Assembly: GCF_000725495.1 (NCBI RefSeq)
Contig: NZ_KL647040.1
Location: 62,001 to 126,000 of the forward strand
Direction: 5' to 3'
Source: Streptomyces aureus
Lineage (GTDB): Bacteria; Actinomycetota; Actinomycetes; Streptomycetales; Streptomycetaceae
DNA length: 64,000 nt
Notes under the pieces: generated by a model
Told to the model about the DNA's origin: nothing
The model's database searches: none
Seen by the model: the letters and a program-made list of their open reading frames with translations, nothing else
Made by a program: the position numbers and the translations under genes
In this document: one piece after another, positions 1 through 7,189 of the stretch
Layout of the letters: each line of letters begins with the position of its first letter
Numbering within the stretch: the stretch's first letter is position 1

Positions 1-819
1 GTCGCGATCGACGTTGCCTGCGGCGTCATCGGTCTGACCCACAGCAGACCCGGGATCCAGAGGCGACTGGAGCGCTTCTTCCCGGAGAAGTTCGGCAAGC
101 CCGGGCTGACCAGTCTGCACGGGATCTACTGGCTGTTCCGGCAGAACACCAACTGGCTGCGGATCTACTTCGGCGACGTACGCCCCGCCGTCCGCGCCCA
201 CCGTGAACGGCCCGCCGACAACCTGATCTCCCACCTGATCGCGGAGGGCTGTTCCGAGCCCGAGATCCTCGGCGAATGCCTCACCTACGCCGCCGCCGGG
301 ATGATCACCACCCGCGAGTTCATCTGCGTCGCAGCGTGGCACCTGTTCACCGACGACGCCCTGCGCAAGCGCTACGTGAACGGGGACGAGAGCGAACGCC
401 TCGCGGTCCTCCACGAGATCCTGCGCCTGGAGCCCGTCGTCGCCCGTCTCACCCGGCGGACCACAGGGCCTGTCGAGCTACCGGGCGACGACGGCCCGGT
501 CACCGTGCCCGCGGGAGCGCTCGTCGACATCCTCGTGGACGAGGCCAACACGGACCCCGAGGCCGTGGGCACTACCCCCATGGCGGTCTGTCCCGGCCGT
601 CCGGCCACGACCGGTCGCTACGCGGCCGCCCTGTCCTTCGGCGACGGACCGCACCGCTGCCCCGGTGCCGACATCGCCATGATGGAGACCAACGTCTTCC
701 TCGGCCACCTCTTCGCCCTGGAGGGCATCCGCATGCTCACGACACCCCGCGTCACGTTCCAGGACGAGATCGGGGGCTACGTGATCCGCGGACTCCGCGT
801 GGCCGTCGACAAGGGCTGA
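1..819 (+). CDS. Cytochrome P450, 5' end outside window
   Basis: Haem-thiolate monooxygenase; about 272 C-terminal residues lie in the window, and the open frame runs in from base 1, so the true start is upstream. The I-helix oxygen-binding region reads YAAAGMITTREF near bases 280-320. The K-helix ExxR is EILRL near base 415. The haem-binding loop is FGDGPHRCPGADIA, with the Cys ligand codon at 658-660. These three motifs in order and at normal spacing identify the family. Actinobacterial P450s are soluble and take electrons from ferredoxin partners, none of which is visible here. The substrate cannot be inferred. The ATG at 301 sits inside the I helix and is not a start. The ACxTT-type I-helix has Ile-Thr-Thr, so the oxygen-activating Thr is present. 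Confidence 0.93.
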   Translation, partial: VAIDVACGVIGLTHSRPGIQRRLERFFPEKFGKPGLTSLHGIYWLFRQNTNWLRIYFGDVRPAVRAHRERPADNLISHLIAEGCSEPEILGECLTYAAAGMITTREFICVAAWHLFTDDALRKRYVNGDESERLAVLHEILRLEPVVARLTRRTTGPVELPGDDGPVTVPAGALVDILVDEANTDPEAVGTTPMAVCPGRPATTGRYAAALSFGDGPHRCPGADIAMMETNVFLGHLFALEGIRMLTTPRVTFQDEIGGYVIRGLRVAVDKG

Positions 820-928
820 CGCGGCTCCGTCGGCGCACGGCACCCCGAGCCGGCCTTCCGGAGGTCGCTGCGGGCCCTGTCCACACCATGACCGCGCTCA
901 TGCGCGTCCAGCGGGTCGGGAACAGTCG

Positions 929-981
929 CCCCCACCGGCACGGTTGCACCGATCGAGGGACCGGTGCCGTACGGGTGGGGG
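929..981. other. Compound inverted repeat upstream of PIG-L gene
   Basis: CCCCCACC (929-936) pairs with GGTGGGGG (974-981), and an inner pair GCACCG (946-951) / CGGTGC (962-967) lies inside it. It sits between the P450 stop and the PIG-L start. It could be the P450 terminator (no T-run follows) or leader structure for the next gene. Confidence 0.35.
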
Positions 982-1089
982 ACATGGAGACCAGCACGTC
1001 CACCACCGGCCGGGGAATTCGGTGCCTCCCGGGCGCGACGCACCGCCGTGCGCCCGGACCTGGACGTTTTTCTGCTGGAGGATTGATTC

Positions 1090-1923
1090 ATGACGGAACG
1101 GCCTTTGACGCTGATGGCAGTGCACGCCCACCCCGACGACGAGGCCACGGGAACCGGTGGTGTCCTCGCGCGCTACGCGGCGGAGGGGATCCGCACGGTT
1201 CTCGTGACCTGTACCGACGGCCGTTGCGGTGACGGACCGGGGGGTGTCAAGCCGGGGGAGCCCGGGCACGACCCCGCGGCCGTCGCCTCGATGCGCCGGG
1301 AGGAACTCGAGGCGAGTTGCGAGGTGCTGAAGATCAGCGATCTGGAGGTGCTCGACTATGCCGACTCCGGGATGATGGGCTGGGCGAGCAACGACGCCCC
1401 CGGCTCCTTCTGGCAGACCCCGGTGGAGGAGGGCGCGGCCCGGCTCGCGGAACTGATGCGGCATTACCAGCCCGATGTGGTCGTCACCTATGACGAGAAC
1501 GGCTTCTACGGCCACCCCGACCACATTCAGGCGCACCGCATCACGATGGCCGCGCTGGAGATGACCGAATCGACATCGAAGGTCTACTGGACCACGATGC
1601 CCCGCTCGGCCATGCAGCGTTTCGGCGAGATCATGCGGGAGTTCCACGAGGACATGCCGGAGCCGGATCCCGCCGAGGCCGAGGCCTTGGCCAAGATCGG
1701 CCTGCCGGACGACGAGATCACCACATGGGTGGACACCACCGCGTTCAGCGGTCAGAAGTTCGACGCGTTGGCGGCGCACGCCAGTCAGGGCGAGAACATC
1801 TTCTTCCTCAGGATGGGCAAGGAGAGGTTCGGTGAGCTGATGGGCATGGAGACCTTCGTACGGGTGCGGGACACCACGGACGCGGCCGTGCCGGAGAACG
1901 ACCTCTTCGCCGGACTGCGCTGA
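1090..1923 (+). CDS. PIG-L / LmbE family deacetylase (Mca-like)
   Basis: 277-residue zinc-dependent deacetylase of the PIG-L superfamily, which includes mycothiol S-conjugate amidase (Mca) and MshB. The N-terminal metal site AHPDDEATGTGG (residues 12-23) and the second metal-binding segment GHPDHIQAHR near residue 140 are both intact. Length fits Mca (about 290) better than short LmbE proteins. The C-terminal half carries the usual Mca-like tail after the DEITTWVD segment. The ATG at 1090 follows GGAGG at about seven bases. In a mycothiol-producing actinomycete the expected substrate is a mycothiol conjugate or another GlcNAc/GlcN amide, but antibiotic- and lipid-modifying deacetylases share the motifs, so the substrate is open. 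It stands alone between the P450 and a convergent reductase. Confidence 0.85.
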   Translation: MTERPLTLMAVHAHPDDEATGTGGVLARYAAEGIRTVLVTCTDGRCGDGPGGVKPGEPGHDPAAVASMRREELEASCEVLKISDLEVLDYADSGMMGWASNDAPGSFWQTPVEEGAARLAELMRHYQPDVVVTYDENGFYGHPDHIQAHRITMAALEMTESTSKVYWTTMPRSAMQRFGEIMREFHEDMPEPDPAEAEALAKIGLPDDEITTWVDTTAFSGQKFDALAAHASQGENIFFLRMGKERFGELMGMETFVRVRDTTDAAVPENDLFAGLR

Positions 1924-2133
1924 TCCGTCCTCCCGCCCGGGAGGCCGCGTCGAGCGCTCGGGAGGACGCGTCTTGCTCGGGAAGGTGCGTCGAGCGCAGG
2001 AAGGCACGTCGAGCTCACGGGTGAGCCGGGTGGATCAGGAGGTGTGTCGCCCCTGTCCATCCGGCCCACCCGGGTCCCGCTCGAACAACCCCCGGCCGTG
2101 GGCAGGTTGCAGGGCCCGGCGGGCAGGAGCCCT

Positions 2134-3042
2134 CTATGCGGGCGCTGTCCGTGGCGCGTCGAGAAGTGCCATCTCCTCCTCCGAGAGCCGCAGCGTGCCG
2201 GCCGCCACGTTCTTCGCGAGGTGGTCCTGATCACCGGTCCCCGGGATCGCCAGCACGTGCGGCCCCAGCCTCAGCGTCCAGGCGAGCCGGATCTGAGCGG
2301 GGGACGCGCCGTGCGCGTGAGCGACGACGCGCACGGCCTCGCTTTCACCGGGAGCAGATCCCGCCGCCCGGCCGGAACCGGCGATCGCGGAGAACGGAAC
2401 GAAGGCAAGACCGAGTTCACCACAGCAGCGCAGCAGCTCCCGGTCCTCGCTCGGCGCGCCGAGCCCGAACTGGTTCTGCACGCAGACGACCGGGGCGATG
2501 GCCCGGGCCTCGGCGAGCTGCTCGGACGTGACGTTGGAGACGCCGAGGTGGCGGATCAGTCCGGCGTCACGCAGTTCGGCCAGCGCTCCGAAGTGCTCAC
2601 CGATCGATCCGGTCCGTCGGCTCGGTGGGACCCGCAGGTTCACCACGTCCAGATGATCGCGGCCGAGTTGACGGAGGTTCTCCTCGACCTGGCCGCGCAA
2701 CTGCCCCGGACCGGCCCACCACCACGCCCCCGAGGCATCGCGGCCCGGCCACACCTTGGTGGTGATGACCAGGTCCTCCGGGTACGGAGCCAGCGCCCGG
2801 TTGATGAGCTCGTTGGCGGAGCGGGTGGCGGAGAAGTAGAACGCGGCGGTGTCGATGTGGTTCACGCCCAGGTCGATCGCCTTGCGCAGCACGGCGATCG
2901 ACTGTTCGCGGTCGCGCGGCGCGCCGCCGTCGAAGGGCTCGCTACCCGTCAGACGCATCGCGCCGAATCCGACGCGGTTGACGGTCAGATCGCCGAGACG
3001 CCATGTTCCGGCGGCTGCCGCGTTGTTCGTCTGTGGACTCAT
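2134..3042 (-). CDS. Aldo/keto reductase, YdbC-like subfamily
   Basis: 302-residue NAD(P)H-dependent oxidoreductase of (beta/alpha)8 fold. The N-terminal GFGAMRLTG, the Asp/Tyr segment NHIDTAAFY and the Lys segment VITTKVWP are present. The usual catalytic His strand (DxxLLH) reads DVVNLRV, so the His is replaced by Arg. That is the pattern of the YdbC-type branch, so this is subfamily variation and not decay. The C-terminal cofactor segment is AIPGTGDQDHLAKN. The start ATG at 3042 is preceded by AGGAG at good spacing. Physiological substrate unknown (a small aldehyde, ketone or pyridoxal-type compound is possible). A strong hairpin lies about 150 bases upstream in the same orientation. Confidence 0.88.
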   Translation of the reverse strand: MSPQTNNAAAAGTWRLGDLTVNRVGFGAMRLTGSEPFDGGAPRDREQSIAVLRKAIDLGVNHIDTAAFYFSATRSANELINRALAPYPEDLVITTKVWPGRDASGAWWWAGPGQLRGQVEENLRQLGRDHLDVVNLRVPPSRRTGSIGEHFGALAELRDAGLIRHLGVSNVTSEQLAEARAIAPVVCVQNQFGLGAPSEDRELLRCCGELGLAFVPFSAIAGSGRAAGSAPGESEAVRVVAHAHGASPAQIRLAWTLRLGPHVLAIPGTGDQDHLAKNVAAGTLRLSEEEMALLDAPRTAPA

Positions 3043-3185
3043 GACGTGGATCTCCTCTTGAGGGTGGGGAAGAGCGGGACAAGAACGGAACCAGCGGGCG
3101 GGCGTGCCGGGTTCAGGGCGTCGCGACGGGACGAGAGCCCTGAAGCGGGTCCAACGGCGCCGGGACGGGATGCCGTCCGGGCATG

Positions 3186-3226
3186 AAAAAAGCCTCCCCG
3201 GCGGATGGAATCCGCGCCGAGAAGGC
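3186..3226 (-). terminator. Rho-independent-type hairpin with T6 tract, minus strand
   Basis: Read on the minus strand, GCCTTCTCGGCG...GGAT pairs with ATCC.GCCGGGGAGGC (two G-U pairs, one bulge) and is followed directly by six T. No minus-strand gene ends just before it, and the next minus-strand gene (aldo/keto reductase, start 3042) lies downstream. It may therefore be an attenuator in that gene's leader, or it may end an unannotated antisense RNA. Confidence 0.6.
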
Positions 3227-3410
3227 TCGCCTGCAACGTCATTCTAGTGCATGCCCCGCAGGGGCCTTTCAGGTGGCCAGGCTGGTCTCATGGTGGCCCG
3301 CGCAGGCTTCGCGCGTGGCCCGGGCACGACCGACGCTCGGTCCGACGAACGACCCACCGGACGGCCCGCATCTCACCGCCGAGGGCGCCTGCTTGATATT
3401 CTCTCCGATC

Positions 3411-3842
3411 ATGCGAGCCCTCTTTCCAGGATCCTTCGACCCGGTCACCCCAGGGCACCAGGACGTACTCCGGCGCGCTGCCCTCCTGTTCGACGAGGTC
3501 GTCGTGTGCGTGATGTTCAACGCGAGCAAGACCGGCCGTCTGCCCATCGCGGAACGACTGGACCGGCTCCGCACGGCAGCCGCAGACCTGAGCAACGTCA
3601 CGGTCGACTCCCACACCGGCGGCCTGCTGGTCGACTACTGCCGCCTGGCGGGAATCGACGTCGTCATCCGCGGAGTCCGTGGCACCGCCGACCTGGACTA
3701 CGAACTGCCGATGGCCCGCATGAACCACGAACTGGCCGGTGTGGAAACGGTCTTCATCGCGGCGGACCCCGACCTGGCCCATATCTCCTCCACCCTCGTC
3801 ACCGCGATGAAGCAGCAGGACGGTGTCCCGAAGGGCGAGTGA
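3411..3842 (+). CDS. CoaD-like nucleotidyltransferase, short form
   Basis: 143-residue protein of the pantetheine-phosphate adenylyltransferase type, which transfers AMP from ATP to 4'-phosphopantetheine in CoA synthesis. The nucleotide motif PGSFDPVTPGH (residues 6-16), the NASKTG lysine segment, the RGVRGTADLDYE arginine motif and the C-terminal ISSTLV motif are all in place. It is about 15 residues shorter than usual CoaD (158-160), lacking the last helix. Housekeeping coaD in Streptomyces normally lies beside rpmF/rnc-type genes, and nothing of that kind is here. This is therefore probably a second, divergent copy rather than the essential gene. Start ATG at 3411 chosen because homology begins there; the upstream in-frame extension is low quality. 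Confidence 0.8.
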   Translation: MRALFPGSFDPVTPGHQDVLRRAALLFDEVVVCVMFNASKTGRLPIAERLDRLRTAAADLSNVTVDSHTGGLLVDYCRLAGIDVVIRGVRGTADLDYELPMARMNHELAGVETVFIAADPDLAHISSTLVTAMKQQDGVPKGE

Positions 3843-3945
3843 GAGCGGGCGATGCGCCTGAGGGGACCGCCTCCCCGACGCATCACTACGCGCTCGTGGC
3901 GCCCGGGCCCCGCAGCGTCACGTCCGGACCCGTGCCACGTCGACT

Positions 3946-4683
3946 TCACATCCGGGCCCTCAACACGTCGACCTCACAGCCCGGCGCGAAGGCGTCGAAG
4001 CCGTGCTCGACCAGCCACCGGACCACCAGCAGGCTGCGCAACGACCACCATCCCCGGATGACGTCGAGATCGACTTCGGTGCCGTAGCCGGCGACGACGT
4101 CGCCGAGGCGGTCCTCGTGCCCGAGCGTGAAGGTGGCGAGGTCGTACAGGGCATCGCCCCGGCTCGCCTCGGACCAGTCGATGATGCCGGTGACCTCGTC
4201 GGCCTCGAAGAAGACGTGGGCGATCTGGAGGTCGCCGTGCGTGAACGCCGGAGTCCACGGCCGGAGCGCGGCCTCGGCGACCTGGCGGTTGCGGGTGACC
4301 AGGTCGGCCGGCAGGACGCCCTTCGCGACGAGCATCTCGCACTCGCGGTCGAGTTCCGCCGTCAGCTCGTCGAGACCTCGGCCGGGCCAGGGCGGCAGCG
4401 GCGCGTCGTGCAGCTGCCGGATGGCGGCGCCCGCACGGGCCCACGCCTCGGGCGACGCGGTCGACGGTTCACCGAGGCGTCCGAGCGTCGCTCCCGGGAC
4501 CGCGGCGATCGCGAGCACCGGCGGCTTGCGCCACAGGACCTCCGGCGTCGGGACCGGTGCCAGGGCCATCGCCTCGACCTCGACGTCGATGCGCGACTGA
4601 TCGGTGTCCACCTTCAGGAACACGTCCCCGACGCGCAGGGTCGCCCGCTCGGAATGGGCGACGACGACCTCGACCTCATCCAT
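3946..4683 (-). CDS. Aminoglycoside-phosphotransferase-fold kinase
   Basis: 245-residue APH/choline-kinase-fold protein. The catalytic loop HGDLQ is at residues 149-153 and the Mg-binding IIDWSEAS (Asp169) follows at the usual distance, with FFEADEVTG between. The N-terminal lobe has VFLKVD (candidate ATP-site Lys24) and an IDVEVEAM helix glutamate. Such proteins phosphorylate aminoglycosides, homoserine, choline or other small hydroxyl compounds. The sequence does not say which. No strong Shine-Dalgarno precedes the ATG at 4683, and translation may be leaderless. It is convergent with the CoaD-like gene. Confidence 0.8.
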   Translation of the reverse strand: MDEVEVVVAHSERATLRVGDVFLKVDTDQSRIDVEVEAMALAPVPTPEVLWRKPPVLAIAAVPGATLGRLGEPSTASPEAWARAGAAIRQLHDAPLPPWPGRGLDELTAELDRECEMLVAKGVLPADLVTRNRQVAEAALRPWTPAFTHGDLQIAHVFFEADEVTGIIDWSEASRGDALYDLATFTLGHEDRLGDVVAGYGTEVDLDVIRGWWSLRSLLVVRWLVEHGFDAFAPGCEVDVLRARM

Positions 4684-4829
4684 GGCGACCAGTATCCCGG
4701 GATGCCCGCCGAGGTCACCGGATTTATCGCGTACGACGACGGGGCCGACCCTGCCCTGCCCCTCTCGCCCCGCGGTCCTGGGGACGGAGGGCTGCCGGGT
4801 TCGCCTCGGCCACCACCGACACGGGTCCT

Positions 4830-5534
4830 CTAGAGCCGCCCGGCGTCCTCCGCGCGAAGACCCGTGTGACGCAGCACCGGACGGCCCTCCAGCAGCGCCG
4901 TACGGGTCTTCGCTCGGTCGGCCCACCGGCCCGACGCGTCGAGCAGCTCGGGCCGCACGAGCCGGGCCTGATCCACGCCGGTGAGGTCGACCATGCGGTC
5001 GGGCTCGCGTGGATGCGTGGGCAGGCTGCCGAACAGGACCATCGGCTCGCGCACGGGGCCGGCGCACAGGCACGCCTCGGCGGTCGTCTCGCCGGCGACG
5101 GCCAGCATCCCGCCGTGGGAGAGCCCCGAGACCAGCAGCCCCTCGACCCGCAGGGCGCCCCCGACGTACAGGTGCGCCTCGTCCTCGACGAGGAGGTTGC
5201 CCACGCGCAGATCGCCCGTGACGATCAGCACGTTGGCCTGGTCCCACTCGGTGAAGACGAGAGTCCCGTCGACGGTGAGGTCCCCGTCCAGGACGTGGAT
5301 GCCGCAGTCGCCGCCGTGACAGACGGGCTGGTGCGTCTCGGACGCTATGACCAGGTCACCGGCGTGGCGGACCGTGCCGCGGTGGACGAGGACCTCGTCG
5401 AGATCGTCGCCGAAACAGTCGCTGTTGGTGTCGTCGAGTCCGTCGGGAGCACATGCCCCGTAGCGCTCGGCCGCCTCGGTGAACGGCACGCGGTCGACGG
5501 TGCCGAGGGCGGCGAACCAGGGAGCGAACGTCAT
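4830..5534 (-). CDS. Predicted beta-helix (polymer-forming-like) protein
   Basis: 234 residues. The middle (about 55-140) is a run of short strands and turns such as GDLVIAS, GDLTVDGTLVF, GDLRVGNLLV and GALRVEGLLV. This looks like a right-handed beta-helix similar to bactofilin or polymer-forming domains. There is no signal peptide, transmembrane segment or obvious catalytic motif. The ATG at 5534 has GGAGG six bases upstream, which decides it against the longer open frame. Function unknown; a cytoplasmic structural or metal-free scaffold role is only an inference. It is divergent from the PNPOx gene across a spacer filled with 18-bp repeats. Confidence 0.7.
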   Translation of the reverse strand: MTFAPWFAALGTVDRVPFTEAAERYGACAPDGLDDTNSDCFGDDLDEVLVHRGTVRHAGDLVIASETHQPVCHGGDCGIHVLDGDLTVDGTLVFTEWDQANVLIVTGDLRVGNLLVEDEAHLYVGGALRVEGLLVSGLSHGGMLAVAGETTAEACLCAGPVREPMVLFGSLPTHPREPDRMVDLTGVDQARLVRPELLDASGRWADRAKTRTALLEGRPVLRHTGLRAEDAGRL

Positions 5535-5624
5535 ACGGAGCCTCCATGTCCTCCGGGCCTGTGCCGGTCCGGTCGGCGTGTCCCGGTCCGGGAGAAGGTA
5601 GCCGATCCCCCTGACACGGACCGG

Positions 5625-5714
5625 CCCGCGACCGAGGCCTGGCCCGTGACGGAGGTCCGCCCCGTGACGGAGGTCCGCCCCGTGACAGAGGCCCGGACCG
5701 TGGCCGAGGACCGG
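5625..5714. repeat. Five degenerate 18-bp tandem repeats
   Basis: Units of the form CCCGTGACGGAGGTCCGC start at 5625, 5643, 5661, 5679 and 5697. Units two and three are identical and the outer ones are degenerate. They fill the spacer between divergent starts at 5534 (minus) and 5782 (plus). Confidence 0.85.
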
Positions 5715-5781
5715 GTAGGCCCCTGGTCGTAGGTCCCGCGCCTCAGGCGCATCCCGCCCCGCCTGGCTAGGGTCGGCCCTC

Positions 5782-6243
5782 ATGAAGATCATGGAAGGCG
5801 CCCGCCGCCGGACCGCGGAACGTCGGAGCGAGACGTTGCAGAGACTGGCCACGGAGCGGGACGTATGGGTGTCGACGGCCCACCCCGATCACGGCCCGCA
5901 CCAGGTGCCGCTGTGGTTCGTGTGGGACGGGCGGGCCATGTGGATGTGCACCGGCGCCGCCTCCGCGACGGTGCGCAACCTCCGCACCGAGCCACGCGTC
6001 CGCCTGTCGCTGCCGGACACCTTCGACGTGGTGCTCCTCGAGGGCGAGGCGGAGTGCTTCCCGGACGAGGAGGTCCCGAACGAGGCCGCCGAGGCCTTCA
6101 CCGGCAAGTTCGGATGGGATCCCCGCACGGAGGACGGCCCCTTCGTCTACGTACGCGTGACCCCGAGTACCGTACGGGCCTGGCGCGGCGAGCCGGAACT
6201 GCGCGGCCGCGTCATCATGCGCGACGGAACGTGGGTCGAGTAG
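5782..6243 (+). CDS. PNPOx-fold / F420-dependent reductase family protein
   Basis: 153 residues with a split-barrel flavin-binding fold. Characteristic segments are VWVSTAHPDHGPHQVPLWFVWDG, split here as VWVSTAH and QVPLWFVW, then NLRTEPRVRLSL and VLLEGEAE. Actinobacterial members bind F420 or FMN and reduce small molecules or act in stress defence. The C-terminal YVRVTPSTVRAW strand is typical. ATG at 5782 with a second ATG at 5791; no strong Shine-Dalgarno favours either. Substrate unknown. Confidence 0.82.
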   Translation: MKIMEGARRRTAERRSETLQRLATERDVWVSTAHPDHGPHQVPLWFVWDGRAMWMCTGAASATVRNLRTEPRVRLSLPDTFDVVLLEGEAECFPDEEVPNEAAEAFTGKFGWDPRTEDGPFVYVRVTPSTVRAWRGEPELRGRVIMRDGTWVE

Positions 6244-6303
6244 CGGGCGTCGACGGGCACCGGCTGGAACAGCTGCCGTTGACGGGGCCGGCCGGGCCGG
6301 GCG

Positions 6304-6506
6304 CTACCGGTGGGCGCGCAGTCCGTCGAGGATGAGCGCGGGCATGGGCGGCGAGCGGTCCTCGGGGCCCGAGGCGGCGCGCCACAGCGCGCCCGTGAGC
6401 TGGAGCAAGTCTCCCGCCCGACAGTCGCCTCCCGCGACGGTGACCCCGGCTGCTTGCGCAGGGCCGCCGTTCCCGGGCCGGAGGCGCCCCGGCGGGCCTC
6501 GGCGAA
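6304..6506 (-). pseudogene. Remnant of TetR/AcrR regulator C-terminal domain
   Basis: In two minus-strand frames the DNA encodes the end of a TetR ligand-binding domain. FAEARRGASGPGTAALRKQ lies at 6506-6450. After a shift of frame near 6450, AAGVTVAGGDCRAGDLLQL and LTGALWRAASGPED continue to a stop at 6304 after LILDGLRAHR. The final LxLxLDGLR block is typical of TetR C-termini. No N-terminal helix-turn-helix is present upstream, so this is a decayed fragment. It occupies most of the 410-bp space between 6243 and 6653. Confidence 0.5.
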
Positions 6507-6652
6507 CCCGGAGCGATGAACGAACGAACGCCTCGGCACGACCGTGCCCTCCCCCCAATCCCTTTGCGTGACCGGGCAGTCCACTCCTAGCGTGCCAGCA
6601 CAACGGAACCGCGCGCCGGGACAGCGGGCCGCACGCACGAGGAGGAACCGCA

Positions 6653-7030
6653 GTGGGAACCATGGTCTCGGTCAGGGGCTGGCTGGAGTGTGACGACGAA
6701 CAGCTGGCCCAGATCAAGGAGATCGTAGAGGCGGACGATTCGGAACGGACCTACAGCGGAGGCTGGGCGTTCCCCGCTCGGCAGTACAACTACGTCAGTT
6801 GGGCCTTCTACGGGGGCAACTTCCGCGACACGTCCCTGGAATGGTTCGAGGAAAGCCTGCGCCGGATCGCCCGGATCCCGGCGGCCTGCCCGGACGAGGA
6901 GTACGACGACAGGCCCCGGGGGCTGTTCCTGGTCAGCCATGAGGTCGACGGCATGAGCGAGTGGCGGGTATACAACGGCGACCTGGTGATCGGCATCCCT
7001 GAGGCGGACTACGGTTACCTCGACGCTTAG
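6653..7030 (+). CDS. Uncharacterised acidic protein, 125 residues
   Basis: Small soluble protein opening MGTMVSVRGWLECDDE, with aromatic-rich segments GGWAFPARQYNYVSWAF, FYGGNFRDTSLEWFEE and a GLFLVSHEVDG strand. The GTG start at 6653 is preceded by GAGGAGG at about eight bases, and an in-frame ATG lies three codons later. No signal peptide or membrane segment. The compact acidic alpha/beta character resembles immunity proteins of polymorphic toxin systems, but I do not recognise the family and no toxin is adjacent. Confidence 0.7.
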   Translation: MGTMVSVRGWLECDDEQLAQIKEIVEADDSERTYSGGWAFPARQYNYVSWAFYGGNFRDTSLEWFEESLRRIARIPAACPDEEYDDRPRGLFLVSHEVDGMSEWRVYNGDLVIGIPEADYGYLDA

Positions 7031-7040
7031 CGGACCGCAT

Positions 7041-7074
7041 GGGCCCGGGGCTGTCTTCGCCTGCCTCCGGGCCC
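7041..7074 (+). terminator. GC-rich hairpin after the 125-residue gene
   Basis: GGGCCCGG (7041-7048) pairs perfectly with CCGGGCCC (7067-7074), with an 18-nt loop, 10 bases after the stop. No T-run follows, as is common for actinomycete terminators. Confidence 0.5.
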
Positions 7075-7189
7075 TCTCGCGATGATCGCCAGGGGAGCGA
7101 CGCCGAGCTCATCGAGCGGGTTCGGGCCGGTCGGTACCCGGGGCGAGCCCGCGTGCTGCCCGGGCGTCCGGGCTCAGTACCATCCACGG

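Noticed and set aside
301..819. Separate gene starting at ATG 301
   Set aside because: The frame is open from base 1 and ATG 301 lies inside the P450 I helix.
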